From positions 3,348,001-3,412,000 of the forward strand of contig NZ_JAGIOH010000001.1 in assembly GCF_017876625.1 (NCBI RefSeq): a stretch of DNA of 64,000 nt, given 5' to 3'. A program made the position numbers and the translations under genes. Each line of letters opens with the position of its first letter. Positions within the stretch are counted from its first letter, which is position 1. The DNA is from Streptomyces syringium. GTDB lineage: Bacteria > Actinomycetota > Actinomycetes > Streptomycetales > Streptomycetaceae. The notes below the pieces were generated by a model. The model saw nothing but the letters and a program-made list of their open reading frames with translations, had not been told where the DNA came from and did not search any database. This document shows, one piece after another, positions 1 to 12,105 of the stretch.

Positions 1-393
1 CAGGTCGGTCTCTACCAACTCCAGGCGGCCATCGCCGCCGTCCACGACGAGGCCGAGCACGTCGACGCCACGGACTGGCCGCAGATCCTCGCGCTCTACG
101 AACTGCTGGAGCACACCGCTCCCAACCCGATGGTCACCCTCAACCGGTCGGTCGCCGTCGCCATGGTGCACGGCCCCTCCGCCGGGCTCGGCCTCCTCGA
201 GACCCTGACGTCGGACAAGCGCATGGCACGCCACCACCGGCTGCTCGCCACCCGGGCCCATCTGCTGGAGATGCTCGGCCGGCAGCAGGCAGCGGCGGAC
301 GCCTACCGCGAGGCCGCCCGACGCACCACCAGCGCACCGGAACGGCGCCACCTCACCGCTCGCGCGGCACGGCTCTCGCCCCTACCGGGCTGA
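1..393 (+). CDS. ECF42-type RNA polymerase sigma factor, C-terminal part
   Basis: The reading frame is open from base 1, so the 5' part lies outside the window; the stop is TGA at 391-393. The visible 130 residues are the C-terminal helical extension (TPR/DUF6596 type) that ECF42 sigma factors carry after region 4. Family-typical stretches include TDWPQILALYELL, LNRSVAVAMVHGP and GRQQAAADAYREA. The sigma-2 and sigma-4 DNA-binding regions are not in the window. ECF42 members lack an anti-sigma factor and are usually next to a DGPF/YCII-domain gene; none is visible here. It is convergent with the MreB-family gene. Confidence 0.8.
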   Translation, partial: QVGLYQLQAAIAAVHDEAEHVDATDWPQILALYELLEHTAPNPMVTLNRSVAVAMVHGPSAGLGLLETLTSDKRMARHHRLLATRAHLLEMLGRQQAAADAYREAARRTTSAPERRHLTARAARLSPLPG

Positions 394-402
394 CGGCGAA
401 AA

Positions 403-452
403 GGCCGGCCCGGCCTCTCCCCCGGAACCCGGGGGAAGACGCCGGACCGGCC
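403..452. terminator. Bidirectional terminator between convergent genes
   Basis: An inner hairpin at 419-435 has a 7-bp GC stem (CCCCCGG/CCGGGGG) and a 3-nt loop. Flanking arms GGCCGGCCC (403-411) and GGACCGGCC (444-452) can pair to extend it, with one mismatch. It sits between the stops of the sigma factor gene and the MreB-family gene, so it can serve both strands. Confidence 0.6.
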
Positions 453-464
453 TCGTATCCGTCC

Positions 465-1619
465 CTACAGCCGGCCCGTCCCGAGCAGCCGGCCCGGCTG
501 CGCGTCCAGGACCGTCCTGAGCGAGGCGAAGTCCTCGACGCAGCGGCCCGTGCCGACGGCCACGCAGTCCAGCGGCTCGTCGGCGACCAGCACCGGGATG
601 TCGAGTTCCTTGCTGAGCCGCACGTCCAGGCCGCGCAGCAGCGCACCGCCGCCGGTCAGGACGATGCCGCGGTCCATGATGTCGCCCGCCAGCTCCGGCG
701 GGGTCTCGTCCAGGGTCTGCCGCACGGCCATGACGATCGCGTCCACCGGCTCCGTCAGCGCGTGCCGGACCTCGTCGGCCGTCAGCTCCAGCGTCTTGGG
801 CAGACCACTGACCTGGTCGCGGCCGCGGATGGTGAAGCGGTCCGGGGGCAGCAGGCCCTGGGTCTCCTCCGGGTCGCCGCCGACGTCCTCCAGGCCGTCG
901 TTCTTCTCCAGCTGCTTGGCGAGCGCGCTGAGCCCGGCCGCGGTCCAGGAGGCCGTGGGAGAAGCCGAGCCGATGCTCATCTTGATCTCCTCCGCGGTCC
1001 GTTCACCGATCGCGAGGGCGTAGTGCTTCTTCACGTACGAGGTGATGGCCGTGTCCATGGCGTCGCCCGCGGTCCGCACCGAGCGCGCCGTGACGATGCC
1101 GCCCAGCGAGATCACGGCGACCTCGGTGGTGCCGCCGCCGATGTCGACGACCATGCAGCCGGTCGGCTCGCTGACCGGCAGGCCCGCGCCGATCGCCGCG
1201 GCCATCGGCTCCTCGATCAGATGCACCTGACGGGCCCCGGCCTGCGTGGCGGCCTCGATGACCGCGCGGCGCTCGACGCCGGTGATGCCCGACGGCACGC
1301 ACACCACGACGCGCGGGCGGGAGAAGCGGCGGTTGCCCGTGACCTTCTTGATGAAGTGCCGGAGCATCCGCTCGGCTATCTCGAAGTCGGCTATGACGCC
1401 GTCGCGCAGCGGGCGGATGGCCACGATGTTCGAAGGGGTGCGGCCGATGGTCTCCTTGGCCTCGGATCCGACCGAGAGCACTCCGCCGTCAGCGGCGTTG
1501 ACCGCGACCACCGATGGCTCGTTGAGCACCACTCCTTTCCCCCGCACGTACACGAGCGTGTTCGCCGTGCCGAGGTCGATGCCCATGTCCCTGCCGCTGA
1601 ACGACTTGCTTTGTGCCAT
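465..1619 (-). CDS. MreB/Mbl-family actin-like cell-shape protein
   Basis: 384 residues with the bacterial actin fold. The phosphate-1 motif is GIDLGTANT (13-21), the phosphate-2 region is [13 protein letters not shown] (158-169), and the adenosine motif is near [13 protein letters not shown]. MreB paralogues assemble on the inner membrane; in Streptomyces they act mainly in spore-wall synthesis. It is longer than typical MreB (about 345) because an extra segment of about 40 residues (about 221-260, polar, with [17 protein letters not shown]) interrupts the usual run from [10 protein letters not shown] to [15 protein letters not shown]. It stands alone, without mreC/mreD, as expected for the Mbl-type paralogue rather than the mre-cluster copy. 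The exact paralogue is inferred. Confidence 0.85.
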   Translation of the reverse strand: MAQSKSFSGRDMGIDLGTANTLVYVRGKGVVLNEPSVVAVNAADGGVLSVGSEAKETIGRTPSNIVAIRPLRDGVIADFEIAERMLRHFIKKVTGNRRFSRPRVVVCVPSGITGVERRAVIEAATQAGARQVHLIEEPMAAAIGAGLPVSEPTGCMVVDIGGGTTEVAVISLGGIVTARSVRTAGDAMDTAITSYVKKHYALAIGERTAEEIKMSIGSASPTASWTAAGLSALAKQLEKNDGLEDVGGDPEETQGLLPPDRFTIRGRDQVSGLPKTLELTADEVRHALTEPVDAIVMAVRQTLDETPPELAGDIMDRGIVLTGGGALLRGLDVRLSKELDIPVLVADEPLDCVAVGTGRCVEDFASLRTVLDAQPGRLLGTGRL

Positions 1620-1826
1620 AAGTTGCCATTATTCCCTATGGTCGAACGTTTATGCGGAGTTCACAGCGGCCCGCTCGCTGTCGGTGACAGTGCGTCGGCC
1701 CGGGTCATGTCGGGGACCACCGGGTTTTCTTGTCGCGCTGTCAGGCCCGGCTGCTAGCTTGTGGCCCACGCTTCACACTCTGCAACTTTCTCGCGCTCAT
1801 CTTCTTCGCCCACGGGGGACACCACC

Positions 1827-2438
1827 ATGAACCAGCCCTGGCAGCAGCAGCCGCAGCAGCCGAATCCCTACGGCCAGCAGCCCCCGCCGCAGCAGCCCGG
1901 CCCGTACGGCCAGCAGCCCCCGCAGCCCGGCTACGGCCAGCAGCAGCCCCAGCAGCCGTACGGCATGCCCCCGCACGGCGCCCCGCAGTACGGCGCCCCC
2001 GGCGGCTTCCCGCCGCCGCCCGCGCCGGTCCGCCAGGGCAACGTGGGCCTCGCGGTGCTCCTCGGCATCGTGGCCATGCTCGTCGGCGCCGGCATCTACG
2101 GCTACATCCTCAAGGCCACCGACGGCCGCCAGATCGGCTACCTCGCCATCGGTGTGGGCGCCCTCGTCGGAGCGGCCCTCGGCAAGATCGGCGGACGCAA
2201 CGCCGTCCTCCCGGTCGTCGGCGTGGCCCTCGGGCTCCTCGGCGTCTACCTCGGCCAGATATTCGGCTACTCCCTGGCGCTCGCCGACTTCCTGAACGTG
2301 CCGGTCACCGAGGTGCTCTTCGACCACTTCGAGGTCGTCAACAAGGCGTGGAAGGAAGACATGGGCGGCATGGACGTCCTCTTCTACGCCCTCGGCGGCG
2401 TCGGCGCCTTCAGCGCCGCCCGCAAGCTCGGCGGCTGA
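1827..2438 (+). CDS. Pro/Gln-rich small integral membrane protein
   Basis: 203 residues from ATG 1827, which follows GGGGGAC at 7-8 nt; an upstream in-frame ATG at 1761 lacks a good ribosome binding site. The first 60 residues are low-complexity Pro-Gln-Tyr-Gly repeats (PYGQQPPPQQPG and similar), a common cytoplasmic or extracellular tail in actinobacterial membrane proteins. Three hydrophobic segments follow: near VGLAVLLGIVAMLVGAGIYG, IGYLAIGVGALVGAALG and VLPVVGVALGLLGVYLG. The C-terminus ends FSAARKLGG. No enzyme motif was seen and the function is unknown. It is transcribed alone and convergent with guaB3. Confidence 0.75.
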   Translation: MNQPWQQQPQQPNPYGQQPPPQQPGPYGQQPPQPGYGQQQPQQPYGMPPHGAPQYGAPGGFPPPPAPVRQGNVGLAVLLGIVAMLVGAGIYGYILKATDGRQIGYLAIGVGALVGAALGKIGGRNAVLPVVGVALGLLGVYLGQIFGYSLALADFLNVPVTEVLFDHFEVVNKAWKEDMGGMDVLFYALGGVGAFSAARKLGG

Positions 2439-2480
2439 CAGCCACCCCCGAGTCGCCCGGCGGGCCCCGCACACGCCGAA

Positions 2481-2510
2481 GGGCCCGGACCGCCGAAGCG
2501 GTCCGGGCCC
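2481..2510. terminator. 13-bp GC stem-loop terminator
   Basis: GGGCCCGGACCGC (2481-2493) pairs perfectly with GCGGTCCGGGCCC (2498-2510) around a CGAA tetraloop. It lies between the stops of the convergent membrane-protein and guaB3 genes and should end both transcripts. Confidence 0.85.
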
Positions 2511-2523
2511 TCGAAGGCGTGGA

Positions 2524-3651
2524 TCAGCGGTTGTCGTGCTGCGACGGCGCGACCGTCACCTCGACCCGCTGGAACTCCTTCAGCTCGCTGTAGCCCGTGG
2601 TGGCCATCGCGCGGCGCAGCGCGCCGAACATGTTCATCGAGCCGTCCGGGGTGTGCGAGGGACCGGCGAGGATCTCCTCGGTCGTGCCGACCGTGCCCAG
2701 GTTCATGCGCTTGCCGCGCGGCACGTCCTCGTGGACGGCCTCCATGCCCCAGTGGTAGCCGCGGCCCGGCGCGTCCGTGGCGCGCGCGAGCGGGGAGCCC
2801 ATCATCACGGCGTCCGCGCCACAGGCGATGGCCTTCGGCAGATCGCCCGACCAGCCCACGCCGCCGTCCGCGATGACGTGGACGTAACGGCCGCCGGACT
2901 CGTCCATGTAGTCACGGCGGGCGGCGGCCACGTCGGCGACCGCGGTCGCCATCGGGACCTGGATGCCCAGCACATTGCGCGTGGTGTGCGCCGCGCCACC
3001 GCCGAAGCCGACGAGGACACCCGCCGCGCCGGTGCGCATCAGGTGCAGCGCGGCGGTGTAGGTCGCGCAGCCGCCGACGATGACCGGGACGTCGAGCTCG
3101 TAGATGAACTGCTTGAGGTTCAGCGGCTCGGCGGCACCGGAGACGTGCTCGGCGGAGACGGTCGTCCCGCGGATCACGAAGATGTCCACGCCCGCGTCGA
3201 CGACGGCCTTGGAGAACTGCGCGGTGCGCTGCGGGGAGAGCGCGGCGGCGGTCACGACACCGGAGTCGCGGACCTCCTTGATGCGCTGCCCGATCAGCTC
3301 CTCCTTGATCGGAGCGGCGTAGATCTCCTGCAGGCGCTTGGTCGCGGCGGTCTCGTCCAGCTCCGCGATCTCCGCGAGCAGCGGCTCCGGGTCCTCGTAG
3401 CGGGTCCACAGACCCTCGAGGTTCAGCACGCCGAGGCCGCCGAGCTCACCGATGCGGATGGCGGTCTCGGGCGAGACGACCGAGTCCATGGGAGCGGCCA
3501 GGAACGGCAGCTCGAAGCGGTAGGCGTCGATCTGCCAGGCGATCGAGACCTCCTTCGGGTCGCGCGTACGGCGGCTCGGGACGACGGCGATGTCGTCGAA
3601 TGCGTACGCCCGGCGGCCGCGCTTGCCGCGCCCGATCTCGATCTCAGTCAC
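2524..3651 (-). CDS. guaB3: GuaB3-family IMP dehydrogenase-related protein
   Basis: 375 residues, GTG start at 3651. A TIM barrel related to IMPDH/GMP reductase, without the CBS pair that guaB carries. The IMPDH-like phosphate-binding region VHVIADGGVGWSGDLPKAIACGADAVMMGSP is easy to recognise. The loop that in IMPDH reads GPGSICTTR here reads FGGGAAHTTR (216-225), so the catalytic cysteine is missing. This form is conserved in actinobacteria next to guaB. A GMP-reductase-like role has been described for cyanobacterial GuaB3; whether that holds here is not shown by sequence. It lies downstream of guaB on the same strand, 120 bp away. Confidence 0.9.
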   Translation of the reverse strand: MTEIEIGRGKRGRRAYAFDDIAVVPSRRTRDPKEVSIAWQIDAYRFELPFLAAPMDSVVSPETAIRIGELGGLGVLNLEGLWTRYEDPEPLLAEIAELDETAATKRLQEIYAAPIKEELIGQRIKEVRDSGVVTAAALSPQRTAQFSKAVVDAGVDIFVIRGTTVSAEHVSGAAEPLNLKQFIYELDVPVIVGGCATYTAALHLMRTGAAGVLVGFGGGAAHTTRNVLGIQVPMATAVADVAAARRDYMDESGGRYVHVIADGGVGWSGDLPKAIACGADAVMMGSPLARATDAPGRGYHWGMEAVHEDVPRGKRMNLGTVGTTEEILAGPSHTPDGSMNMFGALRRAMATTGYSELKEFQRVEVTVAPSQHDNR

Positions 3652-3771
3652 GTGTGTGGCCTTTCAATACTTTCCTTGGCGCTCCGTCTGCGCATACCAG
3701 TATCCCCGACGCGGCGAAGCCCGCGGCCTTTCGGTCGCGGGCTCCTGCGCTGCGCGTACTCCTGCCGCCTA

Positions 3772-5316
<1,545 letters not shown>

Positions 5317-5440
5317 CTAACGGCCGTCACAGGTGTCCCATTCCACGACCGCTGAGTCCCGCATCACTTGTACGTTCCGACAAATCGACGATGTGCGCGG
5401 GCCGCACCCGCGCCGCCCCGCATCCGTCCCGGGGCCGCTT

Positions 5441-6130
5441 TCACTGCTCGGCGAGCGCCCGGAGCCGGCTGAGGGCCCGGTGCTGCGCGACCCGCACCGC
5501 ACCCGGCGACATGCCGAGCATCTGTCCCGTCTCCTCCGCCGTCATCCCGATGGCGACCCGCAGCAGCACCAGCTCGCGCTGGTTCTCCGGGAGATTGGCG
5601 AGGAGCTTCTTCGCCCACTCCGCGTCGCTGCTGAGCAGCGCCCGCTCCTCGGGACCGAGCGAGTCGTCGGGCTGCTCCGGCATCTCGTCGGACGGCACCG
5701 CGGTACTGCCGTGCCGCATCGCGGCCCGCTGCAGGTCGGCGACCTTGTGCGCGGCGATGGCCACGACGAAGGCCTCGAAGGGCCGCCCGGTGTCGCGGTA
5801 GCGCGGCAGGGCGCACAGCACCGCCAGGCAGACCTCCTGGGCCAGATCGTCCACGAAGTGCCTGGCGTCGCCCGGCAGCCGCGACAGCCGCGTGCGGCAG
5901 TAGCGCAGGGCGAGCGGGTGCACCAGGGCCAGCAGATCGTGGGTGGCCCGCCGGTCACCCTCCACGGCGCGCGCGACGAGGGCGCCGATCTCCCCTGGGG
6001 CTGTGGGCATGGGAGACCCCGCCTTGTCGTCGTCGCGCATCGGTCCATGGTGCCTCGCTGTGGAAGCTTCCGTGGCATCGCCCTCGTGGTTGTGCATCGA
6101 ACCGTTACGCGTCGGTGTCCTCGCACTCAC
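5441..6130 (-). CDS. shbA: ShbA-like ECF sigma factor
   Basis: 229 residues from GTG 6130, preceded by GGGGGAGG at 8 nt; the open frame extends to 6292 without a comparable ribosome binding site. Region 2 is at about 95-160 ([16 protein letters not shown]), then an acidic linker, and region 4 is near the end ([41 protein letters not shown]). The position between guaB and bldM-whiD is that of shbA in Streptomyces, whose product directs transcription of the principal sigma gene hrdB in S. griseus. No anti-sigma gene is adjacent. Identification rests on region-2/4 similarity plus synteny. Confidence 0.8.
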   Translation of the reverse strand: MSARTPTRNGSMHNHEGDATEASTARHHGPMRDDDKAGSPMPTAPGEIGALVARAVEGDRRATHDLLALVHPLALRYCRTRLSRLPGDARHFVDDLAQEVCLAVLCALPRYRDTGRPFEAFVVAIAAHKVADLQRAAMRHGSTAVPSDEMPEQPDDSLGPEERALLSSDAEWAKKLLANLPENQRELVLLRVAIGMTAEETGQMLGMSPGAVRVAQHRALSRLRALAEQ

Positions 6131-6406
6131 GTCTAGCGCCTCCCCCTTTCGGGTATGCCCGCCCCTGCACTCACGACTCCACCGATAGCTTGTGCCCGTG
6201 CCGTACGGCGCCGGGCAGGGCCTGTCCGTCATGAGATCTTTCGGGGCCGAGTGAGAAGCTTCGGCTCCTGCCGGGGAGGAGTCACACTCCAAGGATGCGG
6301 CATCGCTCGGAGTTTCGGCGTCGGACGCCGACGCGGTGAGGCCGCGGCAGGCACCACCGGGGTGGCGCGCACCGCGGCCTCACGACACTGCGCGCCACAC
6401 CACGCC

Positions 6407-7018
6407 CTAGCGGACCAGGCCCCAGCGGAAGCCGAGCGCCACCGCGTGCGCCCGGTCCGAGGCGCCCAATTTCTTGAACAGACGCCGCGCGTGGGTCTTG
6501 ACCGTGTCCTCGGAGAGGAACAGCTCACGGCCGATCTCCGCGTTGGACCGACCGTGGCTCATACCTTCGAGCACTTGGATCTCCCGCGCGGTGAGCGTGG
6601 GCGCCGCGCCCATCTCCGCCGAGCGCAGCCGCCGGGGGGCGAGGCGCCAGGTCGGGTCGGCGAGCGCCTGGGTCACGGTCGCCCGCAGCTCGGCGCGCGA
6701 GGCGTCCTTGTGCAGATAGCCGCGCGCCCCGGCGGCGACCGCGAGCGCGACCCCGTCGAGGTCCTCGGCCACCGTGAGCATGATGATCCGGGCCCCGGGG
6801 TCGGCGGAGAGCAGCCGGCGCACGGTCTCCACACCGCCGAGCCCCGGCATCCGAACGTCCATCAGAATGAGGTCCGAACGATCGGCGCCCCAGCGGCGGA
6901 GGACTTCCTCGCCGTTGGCCGCCGTCGTCACACGCTCGACGCCGGGCACGGTCGCCACCGCACGACGGAGCGCTTCTCGGGCAAGCGGGGAGTCGTCGCA
7001 GACGAGGACGGATGTCAT
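6407..7018 (-). CDS. bldM: BldM, orphan response regulator of sporulation
   Basis: 203 residues from ATG 7018 (AGGG-type ribosome binding site 6 nt upstream); the open frame reaches 7090 but 203 is the known BldM length. The receiver domain is at 1-120 with Asp54 in ILMDVRMPG, and the LuxR-type HTH at about 140-195 has LTAREIQVLEGMSHGRSNAEIG. BldM controls aerial development, alone as a homodimer or with WhiI as a heterodimer, and genetic work has shown Asp54 is not needed, so it is an atypical regulator. It has no partner kinase here. The sigma-BldN promoter match upstream explains its control. Confidence 0.96.
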   Translation of the reverse strand: MTSVLVCDDSPLAREALRRAVATVPGVERVTTAANGEEVLRRWGADRSDLILMDVRMPGLGGVETVRRLLSADPGARIIMLTVAEDLDGVALAVAAGARGYLHKDASRAELRATVTQALADPTWRLAPRRLRSAEMGAAPTLTAREIQVLEGMSHGRSNAEIGRELFLSEDTVKTHARRLFKKLGASDRAHAVALGFRWGLVR

Positions 7019-7151
7019 GGCCGCCCTCCGCAGCTGATGCGCGTCACCTTGAGCCTCCAGGCTGGTACTGATCGTCACCTGTGCGATCAACGATTTCCCG
7101 CTGGGTCGGACACCTGCCCGACTGCTTCATCCGTCAACCGCCTCCGCACTC

Positions 7152-7179
7152 TCAACGACGGTCACCCGAAAGAGTTACG
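7152..7179 (-). promoter_or_regulatory. Sigma-BldN-type promoter of bldM
   Basis: On the minus strand CGTAAC (7179-7174) is followed after exactly 16 nt by CGTTGA (7157-7152). This is the full published sigma-BldN consensus CGTAAC-N16-CGTTGA. Transcription would start near 7145, about 125 nt before the bldM ATG. The rest of the 427-bp bldM-whiD gap must hold the whiD promoters; I could not assign them. Confidence 0.85.
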
Positions 7180-7445
7180 GGCTCGGTCGGCCACGTTCGG
7201 CACTCTACGTGAGGGCGCGGACACGGAGCAGGGCGCATTGGGGGCGCCCTGCTCACCACTCAAGCTATGCCCCATTTGCCCATCCGGCGCCGTTTTTCTT
7301 CCCATTTGCTGGTGTCTATGGCTAGATTCGCAATGAGTCATATTTACATCTGCTTACACAGCAGATGACGGGGAACTCCTCAGAGGATCAACCCGCACAC
7401 CACTCAGGACACATCGCGTCACAGATCGCTTCGAGGGGATAAGCA

Positions 7446-7760
7446 ATGGCAGATTTCTCCCGTCTTCCCGGTCCCAACGCCGACCTGTGGGACTGGCAGC
7501 TCCTGGCGGCGTGCCGAGGGGTCGACAGCTCGCTCTTCTTCCACCCCGAGGGCGAACGCGGCGCCGCCCGCAGCGCCCGCGAGGCATCGGCGAAAGAGGT
7601 GTGCATGCGCTGCCCCGTGCGCGCGGAGTGCGCGGCGCACGCGCTGGCCGTGCGCGAGCCCTATGGCGTGTGGGGCGGGCTCACCGAGGATGAACGCGAG
7701 GAGCTGATGGGACGCGCGCGACACCGGAGCATCGCCGTGACCGGCGCTCTCAGTGCGTGA
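7446..7760 (+). CDS. whiD: WhiD, WhiB-family iron-sulfur transcription factor
   Basis: 104 residues. The four [4Fe-4S] ligands are Cys23, Cys53, Cys56 and Cys62 (CxxC at 53-56), followed by the family turn GVWGG in PYGVWGGLTEDERE. WhiD binds the principal sigma factor and is needed for normal spore maturation. The first 90 residues match WhiD as I remember it almost exactly; the C-terminus after RARHRS is shorter and different from the S. coelicolor protein (112 residues), the usual variable part. AGGGGAT precedes the ATG at 7-8 nt. Divergent from bldM. Confidence 0.95.
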   Translation: MADFSRLPGPNADLWDWQLLAACRGVDSSLFFHPEGERGAARSAREASAKEVCMRCPVRAECAAHALAVREPYGVWGGLTEDEREELMGRARHRSIAVTGALSA

Positions 7761-7836
7761 GACCACATGCCCTGTCGCGTGAAGAAACGTTCCATCGCTC
7801 GGCGTCCGCGCTGAAGAAACGTCTCATCAGGAGCGC

Positions 7837-8748
7837 TCAGCGACGAGCGGCCGCCGCCAGCTGTTCGAGCATCGCCCCGACGGCCGGAACCCGGGCCAGG
7901 TCCGGCAGGGTGAGGGCGACGATCTCGCGCTGCACGACGGGCTCGACCGGTACGATCCGGGCGCCCTTGGGGCGTACCGACTCCAGGGCCAGCTCCGGCA
8001 TCACCGCGACCCCGAGCCCGGCCCCGACCAGCCCGAAGACCGCCGGATAGTCATCGGTGGCGAAGTCGATCCGCGGCGTGAAGCCCGCGCTCTCGCACAC
8101 CTCGACCAGGTGCAGGCGGCACCGCGGGCAGCCCGCGATCCACGGCTCGTCCGCCAGCTCCTCGATCCCGACCCGGTCGGCCCCGGCCAGCCGGTGCCCC
8201 TCCGGGACCACGCCGATGAGCCGGTCGGTCAGCAGCGGCCGCACGACCAGGTCGTCCCACTCCGCGCTCGCCGCCGGGTCGGCGCCGCGCACCTCGGGGT
8301 AGCGGAAGGCCAGCGCGATCTCGCAGTCGCCGTCGCGCAGCATCTCCACCGAGCGCGGCGGTTCGGCCTCGACGAGGGAGACCCGCGTGCCCGGGTGGGC
8401 GGCCCGCATCGCCGCGAGCGCGCCCGGTACCAGCGTCGAGCTGCCGCTGGGGAAGGAGACCAGCCGCACCCGCCCGGCGCGCAGCCCCGCGATCGCCGCG
8501 ATCTCCTCCTCGGCCGCGGTCAGCCCGGCCAGGATCCCCGAGGCGTGCCGGACGAGGGCCTCGCCCGCCTGCGTCAGGCGCATCTCGCGGCCCGTGCGGA
8601 TCAGCAGTGGTGTGCCCGTGGACTGCTCCAGGGCCTTCATCTGCTGGCTGACGGCGGGCTGGGTGCAGCCCAGCTCGCGCGCCGCGGCCGAGAACGAACC
8701 GGTGGCGGCCACCGCGCGCAGCACCCTCAGATGACGAGCCTCGATCAT
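7837..8748 (-). CDS. LysR-family transcriptional regulator
   Basis: 303 residues from ATG 8748 (MIEARHLRVLRAV); the frame is open to 9015 but that stretch overlaps the divergent MOSC gene and is not LysR-like. The N-terminal winged HTH (about 1-60) has FSAAARELGCTQPAVSQQMKALE, followed by the two-lobed substrate-binding domain with CPRCRLHLVEVCESAGF. The ligand is unknown. It is divergent from the MOSC gene with an 82-bp gap, so that gene or the following dehydrogenase is the natural target. Confidence 0.9.
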   Translation of the reverse strand: MIEARHLRVLRAVAATGSFSAAARELGCTQPAVSQQMKALEQSTGTPLLIRTGREMRLTQAGEALVRHASGILAGLTAAEEEIAAIAGLRAGRVRLVSFPSGSSTLVPGALAAMRAAHPGTRVSLVEAEPPRSVEMLRDGDCEIALAFRYPEVRGADPAASAEWDDLVVRPLLTDRLIGVVPEGHRLAGADRVGIEELADEPWIAGCPRCRLHLVEVCESAGFTPRIDFATDDYPAVFGLVGAGLGVAVMPELALESVRPKGARIVPVEPVVQREIVALTLPDLARVPAVGAMLEQLAAAARR

Positions 8749-8830
8749 GCTTCGAGCATAAGGCCTTCTTGGGGAAGCCAGAAAATATGCGTTCGCCCCT
8801 TTGAGGGCCGCGCACCTAACCTTGCCCCTC

Positions 8831-9568
8831 ATGTACGTGATCTCTGTGAACGTGGGCCGCGCGACGACCGCGGCGGCCCCCGGCGACGCCCCCGGATTCG
8901 CGGCCGGCATGGACACCGGCATCGACAAGCGGCCCGTCGCCGGGCCGGTCGCCGTGGCCCCGCCCGGGCCGAAGGGCGTCGCGGGGAGCGGCCTCGCCGG
9001 GGACGAGGTGGTCAATCTGCGCCATCACGGCGGGGACCACCAGGCGGTGTACGCGTTCGCCCGCGAGGACCTGGACGGCTGGGAGCGGGAGTTGGGCCGG
9101 CGGCTGCCCCACGGCTCCTTCGGCGAGAACCTCACCACCTGCGGAGTCGACGTCAATGGCGCGCTCATCGGCGAACGTTGGCGGATCGGCGCACAGCTGG
9201 TGCTGGAGGTCTCCGCGCCGCGCATCCCCTGCCGGACCTTCGCGGACTGGCTGGGCGAGTCGGGCTGGACGAAGCGGTTCACCCAGGAGGCCGCGCCCGG
9301 CGCGTATCTGCGGGTCGTGGAGTCCGGCGAGGTCCGTGCGGGTGATGCGGTGACGATCGTGCACCGGCCCGGCCACGAGGTGAGCATCTCCTTCCTCTTC
9401 CGGGCGCTCACCACCGAACGGGCCCTGCTGCCCCGGGTGTTGGCGGCCGGTGACGCCCTGCCTCCGGAGGCCGTGGAGGCCGTCCACAAGTACCTGGCGC
9501 GGCAGCGGAATCAGCCGGAAGGGTCAGCGGGGGCGGCGGAGGCCCCGCGGGACGGCGGCGAGCACTAA
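8831..9568 (+). CDS. MOSC domain protein (YiiM-like)
   Basis: 245 residues from ATG 8831 (MYVISVNVGR), the usual YiiM-type start. The MOSC core includes GDEVVNLRHHGG, HGSFGENLTT and the conserved cysteine in PRIPCRTFADWLG, the residue thought to carry or transfer sulfur in molybdenum-cofactor-related reactions. A C-terminal three-helix segment follows. YiiM proteins reduce or detoxify N-hydroxylated bases with the molybdenum cofactor; the substrate here is inferred from the family. The SDR gene starts 9 bp downstream, so the two are probably cotranscribed. Confidence 0.85.
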   Translation: MYVISVNVGRATTAAAPGDAPGFAAGMDTGIDKRPVAGPVAVAPPGPKGVAGSGLAGDEVVNLRHHGGDHQAVYAFAREDLDGWERELGRRLPHGSFGENLTTCGVDVNGALIGERWRIGAQLVLEVSAPRIPCRTFADWLGESGWTKRFTQEAAPGAYLRVVESGEVRAGDAVTIVHRPGHEVSISFLFRALTTERALLPRVLAAGDALPPEAVEAVHKYLARQRNQPEGSAGAAEAPRDGGEH

Positions 9569-9577
9569 CGTTCCCGT

Positions 9578-10339
9578 ATGACGACTGCACTGATCACGGG
9601 AGCGACGGCCGGCATCGGCGCGGCCTTCGCTCGGCGGCTGGCGGCCGACGGGCACAATCTGGTGCTCGTGGCGCGCGACGAGAAGCGGCTCAACGAACAG
9701 GCGACCGAGCTCCACGACCGGCACGGCGTGGAAGCGGAGGTGCTCCGCGCGGATCTGGCGGACGACGAGGGCATCGGGGCGGTCGAGGCCCGGCTCTCGG
9801 ACCGTACGCAGCCGGTGGATCTGCTGGTCAACAACGCCGGGTTCGGGAACAAGGGCGTCTTCCTCGAGGTCACGATGGCCGACGAGCTGAGGATGCTCAA
9901 GGTGCACTGCGAGGCGGTGCTGCGGCTGACGTCGGCTGCCGTCCCCGGTATGCGCGAGCGCAGGCGCGGCGGCGTGGTCAACGTCGCGTCGGTGGCCGCG
10001 TTCGTGCCGCGCGGCACCTACGGGGCGAGCAAGGCGTGGGTCGTGCAGTTCACCCAGGGTGCGGCGAAGGACCTGGAGGGCAGCGGGCTGCGGCTGATGG
10101 CGCTGTGCCCGGGCTTCGTCCGGACGGAGTTCCACGAGCGGGCGGGCATGCCCGCGGAGAACATCCCGAACTGGCTGTGGCTGGACGCGGACAAGCTCGT
10201 GACCTCGGCGCTGAAGGACCTGGCGCGCGGCAAGACCATCTCCGTGCCCGACCCCCGGTACAAGGCGTTCAGCGGTCTGGCGAAGCTGGCGCCGCGCGGG
10301 GCGCTCGGGCGGGCGTCGTCGGGGACGGGCCGCCGGTAG
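9578..10339 (+). CDS. Short-chain dehydrogenase/reductase
   Basis: 253 residues. Classical SDR signatures are visible: cofactor loop TGATAGIGAAFARRL at the N-terminus, NNAG after strand 4, the catalytic Ser in VNVASVAAF, and YGASK (YxxxK). Acidic residues after the second strand are absent and Arg-Asp-Glu-Lys is present, which fits NADP. The substrate cannot be told. It lies 9 bp after the MOSC gene, on the same transcript, and ends at a strong terminator. Confidence 0.88.
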   Translation: MTTALITGATAGIGAAFARRLAADGHNLVLVARDEKRLNEQATELHDRHGVEAEVLRADLADDEGIGAVEARLSDRTQPVDLLVNNAGFGNKGVFLEVTMADELRMLKVHCEAVLRLTSAAVPGMRERRRGGVVNVASVAAFVPRGTYGASKAWVVQFTQGAAKDLEGSGLRLMALCPGFVRTEFHERAGMPAENIPNWLWLDADKLVTSALKDLARGKTISVPDPRYKAFSGLAKLAPRGALGRASSGTGRR

Positions 10340-10361
10340 GTTCCCACGGCCCGGAGGGAGA

Positions 10362-10407
10362 ACGGCCGAGGCCCGGCGCCCCCGAAGGGGTGCCGGGCCT
10401 CGGCCGT
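10362..10407. terminator. Bidirectional terminator, SDR/groEL1
   Basis: ACGGCCGAGGCCCGGC (10362-10377) pairs with GCCGGGCCTCGGCCGT (10392-10407), a perfect 16-bp stem, with further CCCC/GGGG pairing inside. It lies between the convergent SDR and groEL1 stops. Confidence 0.9.
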
Positions 10408-10455
10408 GCCGAGTGGCCACCGCGCGAAGCGGCCGCCACCGGGCGGTGGTCGCGA

Positions 10456-12105
<1,650 letters not shown>

